NCBI GenBank assembly: GCA_943370175.1
Contig: CALRPU020000002.1
Location: 124,001-188,000 of the forward strand
Direction: 5' to 3'
DNA length: 64,000 nt
Source: Ideonella_A intermedia_A
Lineage (GTDB): Bacteria; Pseudomonadota; Gammaproteobacteria; Burkholderiales; Burkholderiaceae_C
The position numbers were made by a program, and so were the translations under genes. Under the pieces are notes generated by a model. The model did not search any database and was not told the origin of the DNA. It was given only the letters and a program-made list of their open reading frames with translations. Of the stretch, positions 10,348 through 19,573 are shown one piece after another. The first letter of the stretch is position 1. Each line of letters opens with the position of its first letter.

Positions 10348-10905
10348 ATGGCCTTGTACCAACTCGACGATCTCGTCCCCACCGTGGACCCCTCAGCCTG
10401 GGTTGCCGACAACGCCCAGGTCATCGGCGATGTGGTGCTTCACGAGGACAGCAGCGTGTGGTTTGGCGCCACCTTGCGCGGCGACACCGAAACCCTGACC
10501 ATCGGCCGCGGCAGCAATGTGCAGGACGGCGCGGTCGTGCACGCCGACGTCGGCTGCCCGGTGACCCTGGGGGAGGGCGTCACCGTCGGCCACCAGGTCA
10601 TGCTGCACGGCTGCACCGTGGGCGACTACTCGCTCATCGGCATCCAGGCGGTGGTGCTCAACGGCGCGAAGATCGGCAAGCACTGCTTGGTGGGTGCCGG
10701 CTCGCTGGTGACCGAGGGCAAGGTGTTTCCCGACGGCTCGCTGATCATGGGCTCGCCCGCCAAGGTGGTGCGCCCGCTCACGCCCGAGCAGATCGAGGGC
10801 CTGAAACGAAGTGCGCACCATTACGTCGACAACGCCCGCCGCTACCGCCGCGGCTTGAAGCCTGTGCCGGTCGGCACAGGCGCTGGCGTCGGCGCCGCCG
10901 AGTGA
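10348..10905 (+). CDS. Gamma carbonic anhydrase-like hexapeptide protein
   Basis: A 185-residue left-handed beta-helix protein of the gamma carbonic anhydrase/YrdA family. Hexapeptide repeats run from about residue 15 to 130. The three histidines expected to bind metal are H65, H82 and H87 (in VVHADVG and VGHQVMLHG). A C-terminal helix follows PLTPEQIEGL. Many family members bind zinc, but carbonic anhydrase activity is often weak or unproven. The ATG at 10348 is the first that gives the canonical N terminus; no strong Shine-Dalgarno is seen. The hsp33 gene starts 14 bases after its stop. Confidence 0.9.
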   Translation: MALYQLDDLVPTVDPSAWVADNAQVIGDVVLHEDSSVWFGATLRGDTETLTIGRGSNVQDGAVVHADVGCPVTLGEGVTVGHQVMLHGCTVGDYSLIGIQAVVLNGAKIGKHCLVGAGSLVTEGKVFPDGSLIMGSPAKVVRPLTPEQIEGLKRSAHHYVDNARRYRRGLKPVPVGTGAGVGAAE

Positions 10906-10919
10906 GCGCGGGCCCAGCG

Positions 10920-11894
10920 ATGAGCGAACTTCACAAATTCATCTTCGACGGCCTGCCGGTGCGCGGCATGGTGGTGCGCCTGACCGACGGCTGGCAGGAG
11001 GTGCTGCGCCGCCGCCAGGCGGGCGATGCCGCCTGGCCCCAGCCCGTGCGTGCCCTGATGGGAGAGATGGCCGCGGCCGGTGCCCTGATGCAGGCCAACA
11101 TCAAGTTCAACGGGGCGTTGGTGCTGCAGGTGCATGGCGACGGGCCGGTCAAGCTGGCGGTGGCCGAGGTCCAGCCCGACCTGGCCTTCCGCGTGACCGC
11201 CAAGGTGCATGGCGACGTGGCCGATGGCGCAGGCCTGGAGGCGATGTTGAACGCCCACGGCGGTGGACGCTGCGTGATCACGCTCGACCCCAAGGACAAG
11301 TTGCCCGGCCAGCAGCCCTACCAGGGTGTGGTGCCGTTGCATGGCGATCAGCGCGAGCCCTTGCAGCGGCTCAGCGAGGTGCTGGAGCACTACATGCTCC
11401 AGTCCGAGCAACTCGACACCAAACTGATTCTGGCCGCGGACGACCAGGTCGCCGCCGGCTTGCTGATTCAGCGCCTGCCAGTGCAAGGCGAAGGCAACCT
11501 CGCCGGCGGCGAACGCAACGAAGACGACATCGGCCTGAGCGAGGAATACAACCGCATCGCCATGCTGGCCAGCACGCTCACGGCCGAGGAGTTGCTGACG
11601 CTGGACGTTGAGACCCTGCTGCGCCGATTGTTCTGGGAAGAGAACCTGCGCCGCTTCGAGCCCAATGTGGGCGAGTCCGGTCCACGCTTCGCCTGCACCT
11701 GCTCGCGCGAGCGCGTGGCCCAGATGCTGCGCGGCTTGGGTCGCGACGAGGTGGACGGCGTGGTCGAGGAGCAAGGCCGCGTTGAGGTGGGTTGCGAGTT
11801 CTGCGGCAGCAAATACCACTTCGACGCCGTTGACGTCGGCGAATTGTTCACGCCCGCGGCAGCGCAGGCACCGGGGTCGACGACGCTGAATTGA
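10920..11894 (+). CDS. hslO: Redox-regulated chaperone Hsp33
   Basis: A 324-residue cytosolic holdase that is activated by oxidation. The C-terminal redox switch is complete: C259-x-C261 and C292-x2-C295 would bind zinc in the reduced state and form disulfides under oxidative stress. The N-terminal domain begins at LHKFIFDGLPVRG, the usual Hsp33 start. The linker region before the zinc domain is rich in Glu and Leu. It follows the carbonic anhydrase gene by 14 bases and likely shares its transcript. It converges with the NAD-salvage genes. Confidence 0.95.
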   Translation: MSELHKFIFDGLPVRGMVVRLTDGWQEVLRRRQAGDAAWPQPVRALMGEMAAAGALMQANIKFNGALVLQVHGDGPVKLAVAEVQPDLAFRVTAKVHGDVADGAGLEAMLNAHGGGRCVITLDPKDKLPGQQPYQGVVPLHGDQREPLQRLSEVLEHYMLQSEQLDTKLILAADDQVAAGLLIQRLPVQGEGNLAGGERNEDDIGLSEEYNRIAMLASTLTAEELLTLDVETLLRRLFWEENLRRFEPNVGESGPRFACTCSRERVAQMLRGLGRDEVDGVVEEQGRVEVGCEFCGSKYHFDAVDVGELFTPAAAQAPGSTTLN

Positions 11895-11962
11895 GCGTCG
11901 CGCGGGGTCATCAGGGCACGGCGAGCGGAGCCGGTCGTCCAGGCGGCCTGGCGTTTGGTCGT

Positions 11963-12646
11963 TCAGGCGTTCGGCGCGTCAGGCCTGTGCACCGCACTCG
12001 GCAACCAGTGCCGCTCGCAGTCGGCATCGCCGCAGCGGTCGCACTGCCAACGCCAGCGGGTCGCGGTCGACACCGGCGCGGCGCGGCGCTGCAAGGCCCG
12101 CCGAACGCTGGCCATCGCAGCCGCCACCCGGTGCTCGCCCTGGCCTGCGACCACGGCGTGGTCGCAGCCGGCGCGCCGCAGCGCGGACCGCACCAGCGTG
12201 TCCACGGGTTCCCTCACGTGCGGGCCATCGCGCTGGTGGCCATCGGGCACCCAGGGCAGGTCCAGCGCGGTGAGCAGGCTCAGGTCGACGCGACCATGGT
12301 CGGCCAGGGCCTCGTCGTACAGGCTGGTGTCGCCGAAGACGATGTCGCTGTAGACCGCGGTCATCAGCGCGGTGGTGTCGGCGACGACGATGTCGTGGTC
12401 GGTTGCCGCCCGGTCGATGGCCTGGGTTTGCCGCCTTGCGATGTCGCGTTGTTCGTCCACGCGGGGCGTCCGCCGGGTTTCATCGCAGAAGCGGCGCAGG
12501 GCTTCGTCGACCCAGGCCACGGCATGGCCTTCGGCGCGCAGCCGTTCGGCCAGCGCCTGGGCCAGGACGGTCTTGCCGGTGCTTTCAGCACCGACAATGC
12601 CCACGACAAAAGCCCGTTGGATGGCGCGATGGCTGGGCTCAGGCAT
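11963..12646 (-). CDS. NadR-like ribosylnicotinamide kinase/AAA ATPase
   Basis: A 227-residue P-loop protein resembling the kinase half of NadR, which phosphorylates nicotinamide riboside. The P-loop G19AESTGKT26 follows a short leader, and the segment WVDEALRRFCDE resembles the NadR lid and substrate region. The nucleotidylyltransferase and repressor domains of enterobacterial NadR are absent. The C terminus ends in C202-x2-C205-x4-C210-x2-H213, which looks like a small metal site. It overlaps the end of pnuC by eight bases, supporting joint function in NAD precursor uptake and phosphorylation. Role is inferred from family and context. Confidence 0.82.
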   Translation of the reverse strand: MPEPSHRAIQRAFVVGIVGAESTGKTVLAQALAERLRAEGHAVAWVDEALRRFCDETRRTPRVDEQRDIARRQTQAIDRAATDHDIVVADTTALMTAVYSDIVFGDTSLYDEALADHGRVDLSLLTALDLPWVPDGHQRDGPHVREPVDTLVRSALRRAGCDHAVVAGQGEHRVAAAMASVRRALQRRAAPVSTATRWRWQCDRCGDADCERHWLPSAVHRPDAPNA

Positions 12647-13310
12647 CGTTGGTGGCTGGTCCCGCAGGCCGGTCGGCTGCCGACGCGGGCGCGATCAGTC
12701 GGGCCCAGGCCCGCCATCCCGCCACCGAGAGCACGGCGAAGAGGCCATACAGCACCACGGTGAGCCACAGCCCTTTCGAGGCGAACAGGCCCACGCTGAC
12801 CACGTTGACCACCAGCCAGGCGAGCCAGTTTTCAAGGTATTTGCGGCCCAGCAACCATTGACCGATGACGCTGAGCGCGGTCGCAAACGCGTCGCCCCAA
12901 GGCACATCACTGCTCGTCGCCGACGACAGCAGCCACGCCAGCGCGGGCCAGGCCAGCGCCAATGCGGCCAGCACCGCCACGCGCGTGCGCGGCGCGAGCC
13001 GCCGAACCGTCAAGGGCCCGCCGTTGGCCCCGGTGCCCCGCAGCCATTGCCACCAGCCCCAGAGCGCCATCACGATGAAAAACACCTGCAGCCCGGCCTC
13101 ACCGAACAGCTTGCTGTCCAGGAACAACAGCCCATACAGCGCTGAGCTGACGATGGCCAAGGGCCAGGCCAGTGGGTTGACGCGCATGTTGCACGCCACC
13201 ATCCACAGCGCCAGCGCGAAGGCCACGAGCTCCAGCCACGTGGTGGGCGTGCCCGACCAGGTGAAGGCGGGCGCAAACAGTGGCCGAACCGTGGCCAGCA
13301 GGTCGCTCAT
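12639..13310 (-). CDS. pnuC: Nicotinamide riboside transporter PnuC
   Basis: A 223-residue inner-membrane protein with about seven hydrophobic helices, matching the PnuC vitamin transporter family. Diagnostic stretches are WLELVAFALALWMVACN near the N terminus, SALYGLLFLDSKLFGEAGLQ and FFIVMALWGWWQWLRG, and later GQWLLGRKYLENW. The ATG at 13310 gives the usual N terminus; upstream in-frame codons extend into the neighbouring gene region. PnuC imports nicotinamide riboside by facilitated diffusion and relies on intracellular phosphorylation, which fits the overlapping kinase gene downstream. Confidence 0.93.
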   Translation of the reverse strand: MSDLLATVRPLFAPAFTWSGTPTTWLELVAFALALWMVACNMRVNPLAWPLAIVSSALYGLLFLDSKLFGEAGLQVFFIVMALWGWWQWLRGTGANGGPLTVRRLAPRTRVAVLAALALAWPALAWLLSSATSSDVPWGDAFATALSVIGQWLLGRKYLENWLAWLVVNVVSVGLFASKGLWLTVVLYGLFAVLSVAGWRAWARLIAPASAADRPAGPATNDA

Positions 13311-13317
13311 GGGGGTG

Positions 13318-13596
13318 TCAGCGCTTTGGCGTGGCGACCTGCACCAGGATCTCGTCGGGCTTGAGCATGCCCAGGTCCGAGCGGGCCTTTTCCTCAACCA
13401 TTTCCAGGCCTTCCTTCAAGTCGCTGACCTCGGCACTGAGCTGCTCGTTGCGCTGCCGGGCCTGGTCGTTCTCGGCCCGTTGTCGGTCGAGTTGCGCCTG
13501 AAGCGTCAGCACCTTCGGGATGCCGCCCTTGCCCAGCCACAGCTCGGCGTGCACCAAAGCCAGCAGCACCAGCAGAACGATGGTGACGGCGCGCAT
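13318..13596 (-). CDS. ftsB: Cell division protein FtsB
   Basis: A 92-residue bitopic membrane protein. A single N-terminal helix (MRAVTIVLLVLLALVHAEL) is followed by a coiled coil rich in Gln, Glu and Arg (about residues 28-70). It forms a complex with FtsL and FtsQ at the division septum. The DLGMLKPDEILVQV stretch near the C terminus is typical. It lies 58 bases downstream of eno, the arrangement common in beta- and gammaproteobacteria. Confidence 0.93.
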   Translation of the reverse strand: MRAVTIVLLVLLALVHAELWLGKGGIPKVLTLQAQLDRQRAENDQARQRNEQLSAEVSDLKEGLEMVEEKARSDLGMLKPDEILVQVATPKR

Positions 13597-13654
13597 CGCG
13601 GGTCAGATGGTGGCGGTGGGCTGGGGGCTGGCGTTGGCTGGCGGCGGCGTGGTC

Positions 13655-14938
<1,284 letters not shown>

Positions 14939-14983
14939 GGGATCTTCCTGTTGAGGGTTCTTCTGGGATGGGGTGGGCGCCGC

Positions 14984-15274
14984 TCACACGCCTTCGACGA
15001 CGACCATGCGCATCACCGCAGCGCCCGCGCGGGCGGCACGGGCCAACGTGTACTCGGCCGACGCGTTGAAGGCCTTGGCCTCGGCGACGCTCGCAAATTT
15101 CAGCACCACGATGCGGTCCGGTTGCCAGTCGCCTTCAAGCACTTCAACCGCGCCGCCGCGAACGCAGACCTCGGCGCCGTGGGCCTTCATCGCCAACGAA
15201 GACAGGGCCTTGTATTGCTCGTACTGGACCGGGTCGGTGACCTTGACGTTGGCGATGATGTAGGCGCTGGGCAT
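14984..15274 (-). CDS. DUF1330 family protein
   Basis: A 96-residue protein of the DUF1330 family, an alpha/beta ferredoxin-like dimeric fold. It begins PSAYIIANVKVTDPVQYEQY and contains EGDWQPDRIVVLKFAS, both characteristic. No enzymatic function is established for the family. It sits between kdsA (52 bases upstream) and eno (45 bases downstream) and is probably co-transcribed with them. Confidence 0.9.
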   Translation of the reverse strand: MPSAYIIANVKVTDPVQYEQYKALSSLAMKAHGAEVCVRGGAVEVLEGDWQPDRIVVLKFASVAEAKAFNASAEYTLARAARAGAAVMRMVVVEGV

Positions 15275-15326
15275 CGGAGGGTGGGCTCGCAGGGGACGTT
15301 GGCGGCGGTCAGGGCGGGGCGGTGGC

Positions 15327-16184
15327 TCAGCAGCTGAAGTCGTTTTCCAGCAGCGGCTGGGCCTTGACCACGCGGTCGAGCGCGACCAGTTGTTCGAGCA
15401 GCGCGGCCATGTGCTTCAGCGGCACGGCGTTCGGGCCGTCGCTCATGGCGTTCGCCGGGTCGGGGTGGGTTTCCATGAACAGGCCCGCCACGCCGACGGC
15501 CACGGCCGCGCGGGACAGCACCGGCACGAACTCGCGCTGCCCGCCGCTGCTGGTGCCCTGGCCGCCCGGCAGCTGCACGCTGTGGGTGGCGTCGAAGACC
15601 ACCGGCGCGCTGGTCTCGCGCATGATCGCGAGCGAGCGCATGTCGCTGACCAGGTTGTTGTAGCCAAAGCTCGCGCCACGCTCGCAGGCCATGAAGACGT
15701 CGTCCGGCAGGCCCTTGTCGCGCGCGGCGGCGCGGGCCTTGTCGATGACGTTCTTCATGTCGTGCGGGGCGAGGAACTGGCCCTTCTTGATGTTCACCGG
15801 CTTGCCCGACTGGGCCACGGCGCGGATGAAATCGGTCTGCCGGCACAGGAAGGCCGGCGTCTGCAGCACGTCCACCACCGCGGCCACCGCCGGAATCTCC
15901 GCCTCGCTGTGCACGTCGGTCAGGATCGGCACGTTCAGCTCACGACCCACCTTGGCCAGGATCTCCAGCCCGCGCGCCATGCCCGGGCCACGGAACGAAG
16001 TGCCGCTGGACCGGTTGGCCTTGTCGTAGCTGCTCTTGAAGATGAAGGGAATGCCCAGTGCCGAGGTGATTTCCTTCAGGCGGCCCGCCACGTCCATCTG
16101 CAACTGTTCCGACTCGACCACGCAGGGGCCGGAAATCAGGAAGAAGGGCCGATGCAGGCCCACCTCGAATCCGCAGAGCTTCAT
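15327..16184 (-). CDS. kdsA: 3-deoxy-8-phosphooctulonate synthase
   Basis: A 285-residue enzyme that condenses arabinose 5-phosphate with phosphoenolpyruvate to Kdo 8-phosphate for lipopolysaccharide inner core synthesis. Key segments are FLISGPCVVESE near the N terminus, FKSSYDKANRSS and GFGYNNLVSD-like SFGYNNLVSD. The ATG at 16184 overlaps the pyrG TGA in an ATGA junction, implying translational coupling; a longer reading would run inside pyrG. The pyrG-kdsA-eno order is conserved in beta- and gammaproteobacteria. Confidence 0.96.
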   Translation of the reverse strand: MKLCGFEVGLHRPFFLISGPCVVESEQLQMDVAGRLKEITSALGIPFIFKSSYDKANRSSGTSFRGPGMARGLEILAKVGRELNVPILTDVHSEAEIPAVAAVVDVLQTPAFLCRQTDFIRAVAQSGKPVNIKKGQFLAPHDMKNVIDKARAAARDKGLPDDVFMACERGASFGYNNLVSDMRSLAIMRETSAPVVFDATHSVQLPGGQGTSSGGQREFVPVLSRAAVAVGVAGLFMETHPDPANAMSDGPNAVPLKHMAALLEQLVALDRVVKAQPLLENDFSC

Positions 16185-17845
16185 GCCGCCGCCTTGGTCT
16201 TGCGCGCGGCCTGGTGGGCCAACGCCGCGTGGATGTAGGAGTTGAACAGCGGGTGGCCGTCCCAGGGGGTGGACTTGAACTCCGGGTGGAACTGCACGCC
16301 CATGAACCACGGGTGCACGGCGCGCGGCAGCTCGACGATTTCGGTCAGCTTCTCGCGCTGTGTGAGCGCCGAGATCACCAGGCCAGCGTCGGCCAGGCGG
16401 TCCAGATAGTTCACATTGGCCTCATAGCGGTGACGGTGCCGCTCGGTCACCACATCGCCGTAGATTTCATGCGCCAGCGTGCCGGGTTTGACGTCCGAGC
16501 TTTGGGCGCCCAGGCGCATCGTGCCACCGAGGTCGGAGTGGGCGTCGCGCTTCTGGATCGACCCGTCCGCGTCTTGCCATTCGTCGATCAGCGCGATCAC
16601 CGGGTGGGGTGAATCGGGTTCGAACTCGGTGCTATTGGCGTCGTTCAGGCCGGCCTTGTGGCGGGCGAATTCGATGGTGGCCACCTGCATGCCCAGGCAG
16701 ATGCCCAGGTAGGGCAACTTGTGCTCGCGGGCGTACTGGGCGGCCAGCACCTTGCCCTCGACGCCGCGTTTGCCGAAACCGCCCGGCACCAGGATGGCGT
16801 CGAAGCGGGCAAGCTGGCCCACGGTGTCCGGCGTCAGGGTTTCGGAGTCGACGTATTCGATGTTGACCTTGGCCGCGTTGTGGATGCCGGCATGGCGCAG
16901 CGCCTCGTTCAGCGATTTGTACGAGTCCGACAGGTCGGTGTACTTGCCGCACATGGCGATGGTGACCTCGTGCTCGGGGTGCTCGACGTTGTAGACCAGG
17001 TCGTCCCAGCGCTTCAGATTGGCGGGCGGGGTGTGGATCCGCAGCTTGTCGCAGATCAGGCCGTCCAGGCCCTGCTCGTGCAGCATCCGCGGCACCTTGT
17101 AGATGGTGTCGGCGTCCCACACCGAGATCACGCCCCATTCGGGCACGTTGGTGAACAGCGAGATCTTTTCGCGCTCCTCGGCCGGCACGGCGCGGTCGGC
17201 GCGGCACAACAGCGCGTCCGGCTGGATGCCGATCTCGCGCATTTTTTGCACCGTGTGCTGGGTGGGCTTGGTCTTCAGCTCGCCCGCGGCGGCGATGTAG
17301 GGCACGTAGGTCAGGTGCACGAAGGCCGAGTTGTTCTGGCCCATGCGCAGCGCCATCTGGCGGGCCGCTTCAAGGAAGGGCAGGCTCTCGATGTCGCCCA
17401 CCGTGCCGCCCACCTCGCAGATCGCCACGTCCACTTCGTGGTCGGTGCCCATGCCGGCGCCGCGCTTGATGAATTCCTGGATCTCGTTGGTGACGTGCGG
17501 GATGACCTGCACGGTCTTGCCCAGGTAGTCACCGCGGCGCTCCTTCTCGAGGACGCTCTTGTAGATCTGACCGGTCGTGAAATTGTTGCTGCGCTTCATC
17601 CGGGTGGTGATGAATCGCTCATAGTGGCCGAGGTCGAGATCGGTCTCGGCGCCGTCTTCGGTCACGAAGACCTCGCCGTGCTGAAAGGGCGACATCGTGC
17701 CGGGGTCGACGTTGAGGTAAGGATCCAGCTTGATCAGCGTGACCTTCAGGCCACGGGATTCAAGGAGCGCGGCCAGGGATGCAGCCGCGATGCCCTTGCC
17801 CAGCGAGGACACCACACCGCCGGTGACAAAGACTAACTTGGTCAT
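16181..17845 (-). CDS. pyrG: CTP synthase
   Basis: A 554-residue enzyme making CTP from UTP and glutamine. The N-terminal synthase domain starts with TKLVFVTGGVVSSLGKGI, including the nucleotide-binding GKG. The C-terminal class I glutamine amidotransferase domain has LGICLGMQ with the catalytic cysteine, and FHPEF for the His/Glu pair. Length is normal. A GGAGG sequence lies about 12 bases before the ATG at 17845. It heads the pyrG-kdsA-DUF1330-eno-ftsB series and overlaps kdsA by four bases. Confidence 0.97.
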   Translation of the reverse strand: MTKLVFVTGGVVSSLGKGIAAASLAALLESRGLKVTLIKLDPYLNVDPGTMSPFQHGEVFVTEDGAETDLDLGHYERFITTRMKRSNNFTTGQIYKSVLEKERRGDYLGKTVQVIPHVTNEIQEFIKRGAGMGTDHEVDVAICEVGGTVGDIESLPFLEAARQMALRMGQNNSAFVHLTYVPYIAAAGELKTKPTQHTVQKMREIGIQPDALLCRADRAVPAEEREKISLFTNVPEWGVISVWDADTIYKVPRMLHEQGLDGLICDKLRIHTPPANLKRWDDLVYNVEHPEHEVTIAMCGKYTDLSDSYKSLNEALRHAGIHNAAKVNIEYVDSETLTPDTVGQLARFDAILVPGGFGKRGVEGKVLAAQYAREHKLPYLGICLGMQVATIEFARHKAGLNDANSTEFEPDSPHPVIALIDEWQDADGSIQKRDAHSDLGGTMRLGAQSSDVKPGTLAHEIYGDVVTERHRHRYEANVNYLDRLADAGLVISALTQREKLTEIVELPRAVHPWFMGVQFHPEFKSTPWDGHPLFNSYIHAALAHQAARKTKAAA

Positions 17846-17888
17846 TGCAGGCAGCCTCCATCACGAAGGCCGAGGTGGTAAAGCGCGA

Positions 17889-18749
17889 TTATAGGCGTGG
17901 GGGGAGGCCGGGCCCGGCGTGCGCGGGCAGCGCCGCCAGGACATCCAGCCAGCGCAGCACCTCGGCGGCGGTCTCGGCCGGGCGTTCGAAGGGAAACAAG
18001 TGGCTGCCCGGCAACCAGCTGACCCGACCCGCGGCCACGCGCGTCGTCACCTTCAGACCAACCTGGCGCACCTCGGTCGACTCGGTGCCCGCCACGAAGG
18101 CCAATGGACAGCTCAGCGGCTCGCGTTTCAGCAGGCGACCAATGTGGTTGGCCAGCGCGTCGTAGATGGCGGTTTCGACCTCGCGCCGAAACTTGAGCCG
18201 CAGGCCGTCGCTCACCGGCGCGGTGCCCGCGTCGATGTAGTCCCGCAAGACGCCCGGCGCCCAGCGCGCGAAGGCCGGCTTGCGGGCGAAGTGCTGGTAG
18301 GCCGCCTCGGCGTCGGGCCAGTGCTCGCGCCGACGCTTCGACACCGCGCCCGGGGAAAAACGTTGGCCCACGCCCGTGGCCTGGGCGAACTGCACGGCGC
18401 GCGACAGGACCGGCGGCAGGATCGGTGAGTCCAGCATCACCACGCCGCAGGCCAGCCCGGGCCGGTGCGCCGCCGCCATCAGGCTCAGGAACCCGCCCAA
18501 TGAGTGCCCGACCAGCCACACCGGCCCCTGGGCGATACGGTCGATGTGGGCCAGCAATTCGTCGCGCAGGTGCGGCCAGTTGGGCGTGACTGGGTAGCGC
18601 GGGTCGTGGCCGAACTGCTCGACGGCTTGCACGTCGAAGCCGGCCTGGCGCCACAACGCGAAGTGCTGGCGATAAGTGCCCGCCGGAAAGCCGTTGGCGT
18701 GGGAGAAGACAATCGTCGCGCTGCGCTGCGCTGCGGGTGCCGTCCCCAT
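17889..18749 (-). CDS. Alpha/beta hydrolase
   Basis: A 286-residue serine hydrolase of the alpha/beta fold. The oxyanion-hole segment SHANGFPAGTYR is near the N terminus. The nucleophile elbow is GHSLGG, an acidic residue follows in MLDSPIL, and the catalytic His is expected in GSHLFPFERP. Its substrate is unknown. The ATG at 18749 shares one base with the stop of the Anbu-type protease gene (TGATG), so the two are translationally coupled. It is the last gene of the mutS operon. Confidence 0.88.
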   Translation of the reverse strand: MGTAPAAQRSATIVFSHANGFPAGTYRQHFALWRQAGFDVQAVEQFGHDPRYPVTPNWPHLRDELLAHIDRIAQGPVWLVGHSLGGFLSLMAAAHRPGLACGVVMLDSPILPPVLSRAVQFAQATGVGQRFSPGAVSKRRREHWPDAEAAYQHFARKPAFARWAPGVLRDYIDAGTAPVSDGLRLKFRREVETAIYDALANHIGRLLKREPLSCPLAFVAGTESTEVRQVGLKVTTRVAAGRVSWLPGSHLFPFERPAETAAEVLRWLDVLAALPAHAGPGLPPRL

Positions 18750-19573
18750 CAGATGACGCGTTCGCCGGGGTGGCCGATCTTGCGCATCGGCTCGAAGCGC
18801 CCGGACGGCGTCAGCAGCGGGTGCGCCGTCGACTCGCCATTCCACCGTGGGTCGTCCAGCGACTCGAACACCTGACGCAGCTTCTGACCCCAGCTGTCAT
18901 GGACCATGCGGAAGTAGGGGTTGTGCTCGTCGATGCACACGATGCGGTCGGTCTCGAAGCGGTCGGTCTCGTAGACCAGCAGGTCCAGCGGCAAGCCCAC
19001 CGACAGGTTGGACTTCAGCGTCGAGTCCATCGACACCAGCGCGCATTTGGCCGCCTGGTCCAGCGGGGTGCTCGGCGTGATCATGCGGTCCAGCACCGGC
19101 TTGCCGTACTTGGACTCACCGATCTGGAAGAAGCAGGTCTCCCGCGTGGCCTCGATGAAGTTGCCCGCCGAATACACCAGGAACAGGCGCATCGGCTCGC
19201 CCTGAATCTGCCCGCCGAAAATCATCGATGCATTGAAGTCGATGCCGGCCGCTTTCAGCGACGGCCCGTCCTGGTCGAAGACCCGGCGCACCGCCGCACC
19301 CAGCACGCGCACAGCGTCAAACATGCTCTTGGCGTTCCAGATGGTGATCGGCGGCTCGTCGCCGTTGTCCAGCTTTTCCACCTGCAGGATCTCGCGCACC
19401 GACTGGCTGATCGACAGGTTGCCCGCGGACAGCATCACCATGAAGCGGTCCCCCGGCTTCTCGTAGACCATCATCTTGCGGTAGGTGCTGATCTGGTCCA
19501 GACCCGCATTGGTGCGCGAGTCGGACAGAAAGACGAGCCCGGCTTGGAGCTTGATGCCGACGCAGTAGGTCAT
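18749..19573 (-). CDS. Anbu-type proteasome-like peptidase
   Basis: A 274-residue Ntn-hydrolase related to proteasome beta subunits and HslV. The N terminus MTYCVGIKL exposes the catalytic threonine once Met is removed. Counting from that Thr as 1, D17 (in LSDSRTNAG) and K32 (in TYRKMMV) match the conserved triad. These features fit the Anbu (ancestral beta subunit) family, which forms helical or ring-like assemblies; its substrates are poorly known. Start and stop overlap both neighbours: mutS by four bases upstream and the hydrolase by one downstream. The usual Anbu partners (ATP-grasp, alpha-E and transglutaminase genes) are absent here. Confidence 0.87.
   Translation of the reverse strand: MTYCVGIKLQAGLVFLSDSRTNAGLDQISTYRKMMVYEKPGDRFMVMLSAGNLSISQSVREILQVEKLDNGDEPPITIWNAKSMFDAVRVLGAAVRRVFDQDGPSLKAAGIDFNASMIFGGQIQGEPMRLFLVYSAGNFIEATRETCFFQIGESKYGKPVLDRMITPSTPLDQAAKCALVSMDSTLKSNLSVGLPLDLLVYETDRFETDRIVCIDEHNPYFRMVHDSWGQKLRQVFESLDDPRWNGESTAHPLLTPSGRFEPMRKIGHPGERVI

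Noticed and set aside
18749..19573. Calling the peptidase hslV
   Set aside because: It is about 100 residues longer than HslV, starts MTYC rather than the HslV pattern, and there is no hslU next to it.
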